Of a stretch of 54,949 bases of DNA, positions 16,855 through 26,788 are shown piece after piece. The DNA lies in contig QEVJ01000020.1 in assembly GCA_003576845.1 (NCBI GenBank), positions 1 to 54,949 on the forward strand, read 5' to 3'. Each line of letters opens with the position of its first letter. Position 1 is the stretch's first letter. Origin of the DNA: Planctomycetota bacterium (GTDB lineage: Bacteria; Planctomycetota; Planctomycetia; Pirellulales; PLA5). The translations under genes and the position numbers were made by a program. The notes beneath the pieces are model-generated. The model made no database searches and was not told the DNA's origin. It was given only the letters and a program-made list of their open reading frames with translations.

Positions 16855-17841
16855 CTACGACTCGATCTCGAACGATTCGGCGAGGACTTGCGGCTCGAGC
16901 TTTCCAAAGCGGAACGAGTGACCGCTTTTAAGGTTTTGGAACGCGACGACCGCCGGACTGAACAGTAGCGGGTCGATTTTATAGAAGTCTCCGCCGTAGC
17001 GGGCAAAGATCTCGGCGAACGGCCGGCCGTGATCGGAGGACGCGCCGCTCGGCACGCGGGGGCCAAACGCGAGGATGTCGTCGTCGTCGCAACGGACCCA
17101 CAACGTCGTCTGGCCGCCGTAGAGGATGGCGTCGTTCGTGCGACCGATCGCGGCGAGGTCGTTCTTCGCGACCGGGGGTAGCGGCGCGATGCCGAAGCCC
17201 GATCGCACGTGGTCGAGCGGAAAGCCAAGTTCGTGCAGCTTGTGGAGGGCCGTTTCGACTGAGCGGGCAACGACTTGTAGCGTTCCCGCGATACTAGCCG
17301 TGGGAGCGACGCAGAGCGTGAGCTTTTCGGGCGCGACGCCGCACTCGGCGGCAATGTCGCGACAAACTTCGTCGGGGGGAAGCCTGGCGGCTTCGAGGAC
17401 GCCGACGGCGACATCGCTCGGGTCGACGACGCCGAGGGACTCGAACAGCGGCTCGCGACGGGCGAGAGCCCGCATCGGTCCGCTTCCCATGGCGAAGAAC
17501 TTGTCGCCGACGATTTGCCATCCGGCGTATTGCGAGGCCATGCAGGCGGCGATGGGTTGGTCGGTGGTAACCTGAACGGCCGCGCCGCCCGCTGGCGAAT
17601 GCGCCGATGTTTGCCCGAACGCATGGCTCGGAACCAAAGCGACGCGGCCGAGTCCGGCGAGGCAGATTTCCGCGAGGCGGCGTCCGGCTTCCAGTCCGCC
17701 CTCAGCCGCGACGCCGAAATCGAGGACCTTGGCGCCCGAGGGCAGGTCATGCGCCGCGATTCGAAGACGGAGGCGGTCGGCCGACGCGGCCGCGCACCGT
17801 TGGTAGGCTCGGCGATTGAGCGGTACTTCGAGTTTGGACAT
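16855..17841 (-). CDS. mch: Methenyltetrahydromethanopterin cyclohydrolase
   Basis: 328 residues; full-length Mch. It interconverts methenyl-H4MPT and formyl-H4MPT in the archaeal-type C1 pathway used for formaldehyde oxidation. Recognisable blocks are LNRRAYQRCAA, KVLDFGV, SPAGGAAVQVTTDQP, YAGWQIV, FFAMGSGPMRAL, APTASIAGTLQVVARSVET, HELGFPLDH and GRPFAEIF. The ATP-grasp gene follows with essentially no gap. No fae, mtd or fhc genes are in the window, so the pathway is scattered, as in other planctomycetes. The cytosolic location is expected. Confidence 0.93.
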   Translation of the reverse strand: MSKLEVPLNRRAYQRCAAASADRLRLRIAAHDLPSGAKVLDFGVAAEGGLEAGRRLAEICLAGLGRVALVPSHAFGQTSAHSPAGGAAVQVTTDQPIAACMASQYAGWQIVGDKFFAMGSGPMRALARREPLFESLGVVDPSDVAVGVLEAARLPPDEVCRDIAAECGVAPEKLTLCVAPTASIAGTLQVVARSVETALHKLHELGFPLDHVRSGFGIAPLPPVAKNDLAAIGRTNDAILYGGQTTLWVRCDDDDILAFGPRVPSGASSDHGRPFAEIFARYGGDFYKIDPLLFSPAVVAFQNLKSGHSFRFGKLEPQVLAESFEIES

Positions 17842-17879
17842 CGGGTCGCCCCGCGTTGGGAATTCGGCCGCCAGCCTAA

Positions 17880-17978
17880 CAGCCTGTTGGAAAAGGGGAC
17901 AGACCCTTGGGAAAGCGCGTTTTCGCCGGAGATTGCGACGTGCCTGAGAGGGTCAGTCCCCTTTTTCAACAGTCTGCT
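17880..17978. repeat. ~100-bp GGGGACAGACCCT inverted-repeat element, copy 1
   Basis: The left arm at 17881-17907 (GTTGGAAAAGGGGACAGACCCT) pairs with the right arm at 17949-17978 (AGGGTCAGTCCCCTTTTTCAAC). The ~40-bp core (GAAAGCGCGTTTTCGC...GATTGCGACGTGCCTGAG) is almost identical to copy 2. The element lies 39 bp upstream of mch. It is shared with 18397-18496 and, as a bare hairpin, 8245-8268. Confidence 0.8.
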
Positions 17979-18396
17979 AACACTTGGCGGGGAGTGTGGA
18001 CAGGTCGAGGGGCAAGCCGAAAGGGCGGCCGCGGCGGTGTCGCGGCTTCGGCGTTGCGTAGACCCTTTGAGACCGCCCGAGCGGCAGCAGCAGCGGCGGC
18101 GTGCGGAAAACGAGCGAAATCCCCTATTAGGTATGGCTATTTGCCCCAAATTCCTGGCTGCATAGACAAGAACTTGAAAAAAATCTTGTCGCCACGCAAC
18201 TCGATTCGCGCGGGTGGGTTTTATCGGGGTGGCAATCGGCCGCGGTGCGTTGGTTCTGCGCCTCCCGCGCGGGTCGACGCAGCATCGCCGGCGAGCCGGG
18301 TGTGGGGCGTCGCCCGCGCACGGTTCGCAGCCTCCGATCCTATCCGCAACGGAACGCAATACGGGATTTCGACCGCGCTGATCTTTGCTCGTCTGA
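17979..18396. other. Gene-free part of the 884-bp mch-surface protein spacer
   Basis: Between the two 100-bp repeat elements no gene is seen on either strand. There is a small hairpin, GACAAGA...TCTTGTC (about 18167-18192), with an A-run in its loop. The reading frames are arginine-rich chance frames. Confidence 0.45.
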
Positions 18397-18496
18397 CAGC
18401 CTGTTGAAAAAGGGGACAGACCCTTTGGAAAGCGCGTTTTCGCGGCAGATTGCGACGTGCCTGAGAGGGTCAGTCCCCTTTTTCAACCGGCTGCTG
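18397..18496. repeat. ~100-bp GGGGACAGACCCT inverted-repeat element, copy 2
   Basis: Same orientation and nearly the same sequence as 17880-17978. The left arm at 18397-18424 pairs with the right arm from 18466. The core differs at only a few positions (TTTGGAAAGCGCG and CGCGGCAGATTGCG). The two copies are ~420 bp apart in the same spacer. Confidence 0.8.
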
Positions 18497-18655
18497 ACTC
18501 TCGAAGAGGACGCGATACCCGGCGCCACGTGTCTGGCGGAGCCGGGCGTGGAAAAGTCCGAATCCCGGTGGGAGAGACCTCCAGTCGAGGAAAAGCCGTG
18601 GACATCCTTTCGCAAGCGATTGTTACGTTTCGGCTAGAAATGGGTCAGTTCTATC

Positions 18656-18661
18656 TATAAT
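18656..18661 (+). promoter_or_regulatory. Consensus -10 element before giant surface gene
   Basis: A perfect TATAAT lies 64 bp before the ATG at 18726. No good -35 hexamer is found at 16-18 bp, so this is only half a promoter. CAGGAG at about 18708-18713 could be the ribosome-binding site. Confidence 0.3.
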
Positions 18662-18725
18662 GGACCGCTTCGTCCGAAGCATCCGCATCGTGTCCGTCGG
18701 TCGCACCAGGAGTTGAAAAGCGAAT

Positions 18726-21700
18726 ATGAGACGATTGAGCTTCGCCGCAGGGAGTGTTCGGAATGCCCGCCGCGGCCGCCGCGTTCGGACCTTGGAGCCT
18801 TTGGAGCCGCGGCACGTCTTAGCGGCGCCGGTGGCGGTGAACGACTCGTTCAACGTCAATGAGGATACGTCGCTGGCGGTGATTCCGTTCAGTCTGAACG
18901 CGAATTTCGACCCGCCGCCGGGGGCCACGCTGATCGGAGCGGGCGCGACGTGGCAATATCTGGACAAGATCCAGCTTGCGCAGTCGTATCCAACGGACGG
19001 CAGCGGCCGGGCGTGGAATGCGGCCGATTTCGACGTCGCGACTTCGTCGGCGTCGATTGGGGCTTGGGAAACGGCGGCAGCGCCGCTGCAGGGCGGCGGG
19101 ATTAACGCCTTTCCGGGCGCGCCGGCGGTGCTCGATGGCGTGCCGACCCAGCAAGGCGGCCAGATTACGGTGAATACGTACCTGTTTCGCCATGCGTTCG
19201 AGGTCAGCGCCGAGCAGGCCGATGCTACGGCGGCGGTGGTGCGTGTGCTTTGCGATGATGGCTGTGTGGGGTACTTAAACGGCGAGGTGGCGTTCCGGCT
19301 CAACATGAACAATACGCCGCAGGCGAGTTTGACGACCAGCTCGTTCGCGGATAGCTCCAATGGAACGGAAGACGGCTATTCCGAGTTCCTGATCGACTTG
19401 ACCGCGCTCGATTTGCACGCCGGGACGAACGTCCTCGCGGTCGAGCTACACCAGGCCGACCTGGGAAGCAGCGACGCCGGTTTCGACGCGCAGCTCGCGT
19501 TGGGCGATGGCGGGCGACAAGGCTTCGTCTACGCAGACGACGTGTTTTCCACGAGTCAACCGGGTTTGGCGACGGGGGGCGTTGACGCGACCGGTGGCTT
19601 CACCGGCGGCGGGCTGACGGTGCGGCTCAACCAGTTCGTCTTCGGCGGCGGGGGACCGGCGTCGTCGGGCGGATGGTCGCAATCGTTCGATGTTCCCGGC
19701 ACCGGCACGGCGCAACTGTCGGTGCGGTATCGCATGCGCCAAGGCGGCGGGCACGACAACGGCGAATTCGGCGAGGCGGTTCTGACGATCGACGGCGTGC
19801 GCTACGGCACGGCGCTCAACAACTCGCTCGTCCATCGCGAGGGAGGAACGCAGGGCGGCTACGACTCCGGTTGGCAACTGGCGACGTTTAACGTTCCGCT
19901 CACCGCCGGCAATCACACGCTCACGCTCGGCGCGTACAACACGTCTCAGGGGTTCGGCGGCGGCGGCGGACAAAACGAATGGACGCAAGTCTGGTACGAC
20001 GACCTCTCGCTCGGGTTTTCGGGTGGAACGGCGGGCGTGCTCGAGAACGACACCGACGCCGACGGCAATCCGCTGACGGCGAGTCTCGTACCCGCTTCCG
20101 GACCGCAGCACGGCACGCTTTCGTTCAACGCCAACGGCACATTCGTTTATACGCCCGAAGCCAACTACTTCGGCCCGGACAGTTTCCAGTACGTCGCCAA
20201 CGACGGGACGGCGAACAGCAATCCGGCGACGGTCGCGATCAACGTCGCGAGCGTCAACGATCGGCCGATCGCCGTGGCGAAGCAATTCGATCTCGTCGAA
20301 GACAACGTGCTGGTCGTGGAGGATATCGACGGGCTGCTGATCGGGGCGACCGACATCGACAATCCGCCCTCGGCGTTGTCGGCCGTGCTCGTTACGCAGC
20401 CGGCGCACGGGACCGCGGTCGTCAATCCCGACGGGTCGTTCACGTACACGCCGGATGTCGATTACACGGGGCTGGACACGTTCCGCTACGCCGTGTTCGA
20501 CGGCACGAACAATTCGGCCGACGCGACGGTGAGCGTCACGTTGTCGCAAGTCAACGACGCGCCGCGGACGACCGAAGACAGCTACACGGTCATCGAGAAC
20601 ACGACGCTCGTGGCGGATCGCTTGACCGCGTCGACTTCCGAGATCTTGTTCGCGCGCGGGTCGAAGTGGCGGTATCTGGACACGGGGGTCGATCCAGGCG
20701 CTACCTGGAAGGACGTCGGCTTCGACGATAGCGGCTGGGTGCAGGAGAACGCGGCGAACAACAACGGCGCGGAGTACGGATACGGCGACGGCGGCGAAGT
20801 GACCGTCGTGGGATTCGGCGGCGACGAGACCAATAAGTTCATTACGACCTATTTCCGCACCTATTTCGACGTGCCCAATGCGAACGCAGTGACGGAGCTT
20901 CTCGCGCGTTTAGTTCGCGACGACGGGGCCGCCGTGTATCTCAACGGCGTGGAGCTGTTCCGCGACAATCTCGCGGCCGGCGCGACGCATACGACGGTGG
21001 CGAACAACTTCGTCAACGGCGGCGACGAAGGGACGTTCTTCGGGTTCTTCAATTTGCCGGTTTCGGCGATCGTGAGCGGCCAGAACGTGCTGGCGGTGGA
21101 GATTCATCAGAACACGGGCGACAGCAGCGACATCAGCTTCGACTTGGAACTCGAAGCGACGGTGATCGACAGCGCGACGGCGCTGTTGGTGAACGATCGG
21201 GACCCGGAGAACGATCCGTTCACGGCCACGCTGGTGGACGACGTCGAGCACGGCACGTTGACGCTCAACTCGGACGGAACGTTCACCTACGTGCCGGACG
21301 TGAATTATCAGGGGTTCGACTCGTTCACCTACACCGCGAGCGACGGGTCGGCGACCAGCGACGTGACGACGGTAACCATCGAAGTGGTTCCCGGACCGAA
21401 CGACATTCCGATCGCCGCGCCGGACGCGTACACGATCGCCGAGGACGGTGTGTTGACGGTCGGCTCCGTTGCATTGGGTGTGCTGAACAACGACACGGAC
21501 GGCGATCTCGAACCGCTCACGGCGAGCATCTTCGCTCAGCCCGCAAACGGCGGCGTCGTCATGCAGCCCGACGGCACGTTCGTGTATACGCCGAACGCGA
21601 ACTTCTTCGGCGTCGACACGTTTACCTACCGGGCCTGGGACGGGTCGGATTTTTCGCAGCCGGGAACGGTGACGATCACGGTCACCGCCGTCGAAGATTC

Positions 21701-24700
21701 GCCCGTGGCCGTCAACGACCTCTACTATGCCCAGCCGGGGGCGACGCTGGTCGTGACGACGACGAACGGCGTGCGGGCGAACGACTACGACGTCGACGGC
21801 CAGGCGCTGACCGTGTCGCTGTTTACGCCCGTGACGGCCGGCACATTGTCGCTCACGAGCACCGGTTCGGTCGTGTACACGCCGCCGGCGGGATTCCGCG
21901 GGACGGCGACGTTCACATATCGCGTGAACGACGGCGACGAGTTCTCGAACGCCGCGACGGTCACGCTCATCGTCAATTCGCGTCCGGTGGCAACGGCCGG
22001 GGCCTATCAGGCGAACGAGGACACGGCGCTCAACGTGAGTGCGGCCTCCGGCGTGCTTCAAGGCGATACGGACGCGGAAAACGATCCGCTCACGGCGGTT
22101 CTATTGACGCCGCCTGCGCACGGAACGGTGTCGCTGGCGGCGAACGGGTCGTTCTCGTACACGCCGACGCTGAATTACTTTGGTCCCGATTCGTTTACAT
22201 ACGCGGCCAACGACGGCGGGCAGAATTCGACGCCGGCGACGATTTCGCTCACCGTGAACGCGGTGAACGACGCTCCCGAGGGCGTGGCCGACGTCTACGA
22301 CGTCGAGGTCGACGTGCCGCTCTCCGTTCCGGCGGAAGACGGCTTGCTGGCGAACGATACGGACGTCGATAGCGCCGCGCTCACGGCCGCGCTCGTTGCG
22401 GGCGGCGGGCCGCAGTTCGGGCTGCTGTCGCTCGGCGCGGATGGATCGTTCACGTACACGCCGAATCTGGGCTACATCGGTCCGGACAGCTTCACGTACA
22501 CGGTGTCGGACGGCTCGGTGGCTTCCGCGGCGACGACGGTGACGTTGAACGTGACGTCGGCGTCGGACCTGATTGCGATCAACGAGATCATGTACCACCC
22601 GTCGTCGGAAAACGACGCGGAAGAGTATATCGAGTTGATCAACCAGGGGATCGGGGCGATCAATCTCAAGGATTGGAAGTTCGACCGGGGCGTCGATTTC
22701 ACGTTCCCGGCCGCGTCGATTCCCGGCGGCGGAATTATCGTCGTGGCGGCCAACGTGGCGGCTTTTTCGGCCAAGTATCCGGGCGTCACGAACGTCGTGG
22801 GCGGCTGGACTGGGCAGTTGAGCAACAGCGGCGAACGGATTCGGCTGGTCAATAAGAATGGCGACCAGATCGACCAGGTGGACTACGCCGACGAAGGCGA
22901 TTGGGCCGTGCGGCGGCAAGTGACGGTCGACGGCGAACTCGGCTGGGACTGGGTCGCCGAACACGATGGCGGCGGGCGTTCGCTGGAGTTGATCAATCCC
23001 AAGTTATCGAATCAGCGGGGGCAAAATTGGGCGCCGAGCACGACGGTGCAGGGAACGCCCGGCGTGGCCAACTCCGTGGCGAGCACGGCAACGGCGCCGG
23101 TGATCTGGGACGTCGAGCACAGTCCGGCGGTGCCGAAGTCCACGGACGTGGTTTACGTTACGGCAAAACTGGCCGACGTTCCGGAGGCGACGATCACGGG
23201 AACCGTGCGGTATCGCGTATCGGCGGCGAATCCCGGCGCGTTCCAGGACATGCCGATGTTCGACGACGGGATGCACGGCGACGGCGACGCGGGCGACGGG
23301 CTTTACGGGGCGATCTTGCCCGCGCAGCCGAATCTGACCGTCGTCGAGTTCTACGTGCTGGCGTCGAACGATTCCGGATTGTCGCGGACGTGGCCGGGCC
23401 CGACGACGACCGGCGGCGCCCAGGGCGCGAATCTGCTCTATCAGGTCGATGAAACAGCCTACAACGGCAGTCAACCGTTTTATCGGATCGTCCTGTCGGC
23501 GCCGGAGAACACGGAGTTCAACAGCAACGGCTTCAACGACGGCAGCGATGCCCAGCAGAACGCGACGTTCATCAACGTCGACGGCACGGGCACGGACGTG
23601 ATCTATAACGTCGGCATCCGCCGGCGCGGCTCGGGCAGCCGATCGCGGCCCGTGCCGAACATCCGGATGAACATTCCGAGCGATCGGATTTGGCAAGGCA
23701 TTTCGGCGATCAATCTCAACACGCAGTACACGTTCACGCAGTTGATCGGGATGCAGATTTTCGAGCGGGCGGGGTTGCCGTTCGAGGAAGCGACGGCCGT
23801 GCAGGTGTACATGAACGGCGTCAATCGCTCGACCGAAGCGCGGCAGAGCGGGTCGCACGTGCGGTTGGAAACGGTCGGATCGGATTGGGCCAACAATCAC
23901 TTCCCCAACGATTCCGACGGCAACTTCTACAGCCCCAACGGCGGTTTCGGGCAACAGAACACATCCGATCTCGCGTATTTCGGGGAAAACCCGGCATCCT
24001 ACACGAATCTCTACGTCAAGCAGACGAACAGCGCCGCGAACGACTATAGCGATCTCATCGCGATGCTGCGGGCGCTCGATCCCGCCGCGACACCGGACGC
24101 CGAGTTCGTCAACGCCGTCAAGCAAAACATCGACATCGACCAGTGGATGCGGTTCTTTGCGATCAACACGCTGCTGGTCAACGAAGAGAACGGCCTGATC
24201 AACGGCGAGGGGGACGACTACAACCTATACCGCGGCGTGGTCGATCCGCGATTCAAGCTGGTCGTTCACGACATGGACTCGGTGTTCGGGGCCAATCTGA
24301 ATTTGGGCGACAGGATCGGCAGCACGACGCGCGACATCCTGGCCGAGTTGCGGCAGAACCCGCGAATCGCCCGGCTCTTCAACCAGCCCGAGTTCTTGAA
24401 TCTCTATTACTTTCACCTGATCGACCTGGCGGACAAAGTCTTTACGCCGGCGGTGCTCGATCCGCTGATCGACAACGCACTGGCATCGTGGGTGCCGGCG
24501 GACTATATCACGGCGATGAAGACGTTCGCCGAGAACCGCGTGCAATACGTGCGGTCGCAAGTGCCGCCGGTCAACACGCCGCCGGTCGCGACGATCGAGG
24601 GCGAGCCGCCGGCAATCACGCCGCTGGGCTCGGCGACTTTGATTGTGGGCGGCTCCGGCGTGACGGGCTATCAATACAGCGTCAACGGCGGCGCGTTCAG

Positions 24701-26642
24701 CAGCGTGATTCCCGTCGGTACGGAGATCTCGCTGTCCGGACTGACGAACGGCACATACAGCGTGACCGTCGTCGGCCGCAACGCGGCGGGCCAGACTCAG
24801 AGCATGGCGTCGGCAACCGTTTCGAGGTCGTGGACCGTGAACACGGCCATGTCGCCGCTGCGCATCAGCGAGGTTCTCGCGGACAATGCGACGCTCGTTC
24901 ACGAGGCCACGCTGCCCGACATGATCGAGTTGTTCAACGGCAGCGCGTCGGCCGTCGATCTTGCCGGCAAGAGCATCAGCGACCGCGCGGACGAACCGCT
25001 GAAGTTCGTGTTTCCCGCGGGCACGACGATTCCTGCGGGCGGATATCTCGTGCTGTACGCGGATTCCGCCAATACCAGCGGAATCCACCTGGGATTCTCG
25101 CTGGAACGCAGCGGCGAGGGCGTGTATTTGTTCGACACGGCGGCGTCGGGCGGGGCATTGCTCGACAAGGTGGAGTTCGGAGCGCAGTTGCCGGACCGCT
25201 CGATCGCCCGCGACGGGCAATATCAATGGCGGCTCGCCAATCCGACGTTCAACGCGGCGAATACGTCGTTCGTCGGGCTGGGAAGCGTCAACAATCTGCG
25301 GATCAACGAGTGGCTGGCCGACGGCAAGCGGCTGTTCGACGCCGACTTGCTCGAGCTTTACAACCCGCTGACGCTGCCGGTGTCGCTGGGCGGCATGTAT
25401 CTGACGGACAATCCCAACGGTTATCCGGCGAAGCACCGGATTGCCGACAACACGTTCATCGCGGCCCAGGGATTCGCGGTGTTCGTCGCGGACGAACGGA
25501 CGGGCGCGGGTCCGGAGCACGTCAACTTCCAGCTTTCGGCCGATCGCGAGTCGATCGCGTTGCTCGATCGGCACTTGCGGCGGGTCGACACGGTGATTTT
25601 CCCGCCGCAGAAGTCGGACGTGTCTCAGGGGCGGATGACCGAAACCTCGTCGTTGTATGCGACGTTCTCGCCGCCGACGTTCGGGCTGCCGAACTCGACG
25701 AGCGGCACGCTGCCCGACCCGTTGGCGTTACTCGATCACCTGCGGATCTCCGAGGTGATGTACAACCCGGCGGGCGATGGCGAGTTGGAGTTCATCGAAT
25801 TGCAGAACACCGGCACGGCCACGCTCAATCTCGAGGGCGTGCGGTTGCGAAACGGCGTCGACTTCACGTTCCCGGCGATGACGCTCGCCCCCGGGACGTA
25901 TACCGTGATCGTGGCCAACCAGACGAAGTTTGGGGCCCGGTATCCGGGCGTGCCGAGTGCCGGCCAATACACGCTGCGGCTGGATAACGGCGGCGAAAAC
26001 GTCGAGTTGGCGCTGCCGGCGCCGTTCGACGCCAACATCCAGGACTTTTCGTACGACGATGCGTGGTATCCGAAGACGGACGGCGGCGGCGCGTCGCTGG
26101 TCGTCGCCAATCCGCTGGCGAGCCTCAGCGCCTGGGACGATGCGAGCGGCTGGCGGGCGAGCTATGCGTTGGGCGGATCGCCGGGACGCGCCGATACGAT
26201 GATCGCCGACCAAAACGGCGACGGCATCGTGGGGCTGTTCGACCTGATCCTTTTGCGGAACAAGATCGGCTCGGCCGACCCGTCCGGCGATCTCAATTTC
26301 GACGGGACGGTCAATGCGGGCGACGTGGCGACGTTCGTGAGCAGCTATCGGGCATCGAGCCTCTCGGGGCCCGGGCCAAGTCCCGCTGCGGCATCCGCGG
26401 TCGTCGTGCGTGCCGCGGTCGACCAAGTTATCGAAGGCGATGCGGCGGCGGGCAGCGGCGCCCTGACGATTCGCGCTCGGCGCACCGCCGCAAGCTCACA
26501 AGCCCGCACAGACGCATCGGCGGAGTCGCGGCGCGCGTTGGTTCGCGCCGCGGTCGACAGCACGTTCGCGTCCGACGGCGCGTGGACCGGCGAACTTCGC
26601 TCGGTTCGATCCGGCAGCAGCGCCCGGCGACTGTCGCGATAG
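18726..26642 (+). CDS. Giant Ig/cadherin-like, CotH-kinase, lamin-tail, dockerin protein
   Basis: 2638 residues, exported. Planctomycete LEPLEPRHVLAA export motif at 22-33. Seven Ig/cadherin-like repeats to ~1278 share GVLxNDTDxDxxPLTA, GTFxYTPxxNYFGxDSFTY and ND.P signatures. Two jelly-roll/carbohydrate-binding-like domains are inserted inside repeats 1 and 3 (~55-435, ~630-818). Lamin-tail domains start near 1281 (INEIMYHP), 2045, 2190 and 2338. A CotH protein-kinase-like domain lies at ~1580-1940 (RRRGSGSRSRP, MNIPSDRIWQGI, VVHDMDSVFG). Two dockerin-like Ca motifs (DQNGDGIVGLFDLI, DLNFDGTVNAGDVA) lie at ~2495-2545, followed by an Arg/Ala-rich tail. It is probably a cell-surface adhesin or scaffold; the CotH domain could phosphorylate secreted proteins (inference). 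Bicistronic partners are not apparent. Confidence 0.88.
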   Translation: MRRLSFAAGSVRNARRGRRVRTLEPLEPRHVLAAPVAVNDSFNVNEDTSLAVIPFSLNANFDPPPGATLIGAGATWQYLDKIQLAQSYPTDGSGRAWNAADFDVATSSASIGAWETAAAPLQGGGINAFPGAPAVLDGVPTQQGGQITVNTYLFRHAFEVSAEQADATAAVVRVLCDDGCVGYLNGEVAFRLNMNNTPQASLTTSSFADSSNGTEDGYSEFLIDLTALDLHAGTNVLAVELHQADLGSSDAGFDAQLALGDGGRQGFVYADDVFSTSQPGLATGGVDATGGFTGGGLTVRLNQFVFGGGGPASSGGWSQSFDVPGTGTAQLSVRYRMRQGGGHDNGEFGEAVLTIDGVRYGTALNNSLVHREGGTQGGYDSGWQLATFNVPLTAGNHTLTLGAYNTSQGFGGGGGQNEWTQVWYDDLSLGFSGGTAGVLENDTDADGNPLTASLVPASGPQHGTLSFNANGTFVYTPEANYFGPDSFQYVANDGTANSNPATVAINVASVNDRPIAVAKQFDLVEDNVLVVEDIDGLLIGATDIDNPPSALSAVLVTQPAHGTAVVNPDGSFTYTPDVDYTGLDTFRYAVFDGTNNSADATVSVTLSQVNDAPRTTEDSYTVIENTTLVADRLTASTSEILFARGSKWRYLDTGVDPGATWKDVGFDDSGWVQENAANNNGAEYGYGDGGEVTVVGFGGDETNKFITTYFRTYFDVPNANAVTELLARLVRDDGAAVYLNGVELFRDNLAAGATHTTVANNFVNGGDEGTFFGFFNLPVSAIVSGQNVLAVEIHQNTGDSSDISFDLELEATVIDSATALLVNDRDPENDPFTATLVDDVEHGTLTLNSDGTFTYVPDVNYQGFDSFTYTASDGSATSDVTTVTIEVVPGPNDIPIAAPDAYTIAEDGVLTVGSVALGVLNNDTDGDLEPLTASIFAQPANGGVVMQPDGTFVYTPNANFFGVDTFTYRAWDGSDFSQPGTVTITVTAVEDSPVAVNDLYYAQPGATLVVTTTNGVRANDYDVDGQALTVSLFTPVTAGTLSLTSTGSVVYTPPAGFRGTATFTYRVNDGDEFSNAATVTLIVNSRPVATAGAYQANEDTALNVSAASGVLQGDTDAENDPLTAVLLTPPAHGTVSLAANGSFSYTPTLNYFGPDSFTYAANDGGQNSTPATISLTVNAVNDAPEGVADVYDVEVDVPLSVPAEDGLLANDTDVDSAALTAALVAGGGPQFGLLSLGADGSFTYTPNLGYIGPDSFTYTVSDGSVASAATTVTLNVTSASDLIAINEIMYHPSSENDAEEYIELINQGIGAINLKDWKFDRGVDFTFPAASIPGGGIIVVAANVAAFSAKYPGVTNVVGGWTGQLSNSGERIRLVNKNGDQIDQVDYADEGDWAVRRQVTVDGELGWDWVAEHDGGGRSLELINPKLSNQRGQNWAPSTTVQGTPGVANSVASTATAPVIWDVEHSPAVPKSTDVVYVTAKLADVPEATITGTVRYRVSAANPGAFQDMPMFDDGMHGDGDAGDGLYGAILPAQPNLTVVEFYVLASNDSGLSRTWPGPTTTGGAQGANLLYQVDETAYNGSQPFYRIVLSAPENTEFNSNGFNDGSDAQQNATFINVDGTGTDVIYNVGIRRRGSGSRSRPVPNIRMNIPSDRIWQGISAINLNTQYTFTQLIGMQIFERAGLPFEEATAVQVYMNGVNRSTEARQSGSHVRLETVGSDWANNHFPNDSDGNFYSPNGGFGQQNTSDLAYFGENPASYTNLYVKQTNSAANDYSDLIAMLRALDPAATPDAEFVNAVKQNIDIDQWMRFFAINTLLVNEENGLINGEGDDYNLYRGVVDPRFKLVVHDMDSVFGANLNLGDRIGSTTRDILAELRQNPRIARLFNQPEFLNLYYFHLIDLADKVFTPAVLDPLIDNALASWVPADYITAMKTFAENRVQYVRSQVPPVNTPPVATIEGEPPAITPLGSATLIVGGSGVTGYQYSVNGGAFSSVIPVGTEISLSGLTNGTYSVTVVGRNAAGQTQSMASATVSRSWTVNTAMSPLRISEVLADNATLVHEATLPDMIELFNGSASAVDLAGKSISDRADEPLKFVFPAGTTIPAGGYLVLYADSANTSGIHLGFSLERSGEGVYLFDTAASGGALLDKVEFGAQLPDRSIARDGQYQWRLANPTFNAANTSFVGLGSVNNLRINEWLADGKRLFDADLLELYNPLTLPVSLGGMYLTDNPNGYPAKHRIADNTFIAAQGFAVFVADERTGAGPEHVNFQLSADRESIALLDRHLRRVDTVIFPPQKSDVSQGRMTETSSLYATFSPPTFGLPNSTSGTLPDPLALLDHLRISEVMYNPAGDGELEFIELQNTGTATLNLEGVRLRNGVDFTFPAMTLAPGTYTVIVANQTKFGARYPGVPSAGQYTLRLDNGGENVELALPAPFDANIQDFSYDDAWYPKTDGGGASLVVANPLASLSAWDDASGWRASYALGGSPGRADTMIADQNGDGIVGLFDLILLRNKIGSADPSGDLNFDGTVNAGDVATFVSSYRASSLSGPGPSPAAASAVVVRAAVDQVIEGDAAAGSGALTIRARRTAASSQARTDASAESRRALVRAAVDSTFASDGAWTGELRSVRSGSSARRLSR

Positions 26643-26788
26643 GCGCCGTCGCGGACCGGCGGAAGCGGAAAGCGAGCGCACGCCGGGCATAGTCAAACGG
26701 CCGCCCGGCGGATAGGCTGGGGATCGCTTTGCGCGGCGAGACAACGTGCTCGCCCGGAGAGATTTCCTCCAGCCCGGATCGGATTGCG

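Noticed and set aside
17842-18725. A tRNA or structured ncRNA gene in the large spacer
   Set aside because: Looked for T-loop GGTTCGANTCC-like sequence with a matching acceptor stem; only GGTTCGCAGCC near 18321 was seen and no cloverleaf could be drawn.
19446-25574. Several long minus-strand frames opposite the giant surface gene (19446-20549, 20910-22061, 23004-24125, 24225-25574)
   Set aside because: They are mirror frames created by strong GC3 bias of the plus-strand gene; Arg/Val/His-rich with no domain.
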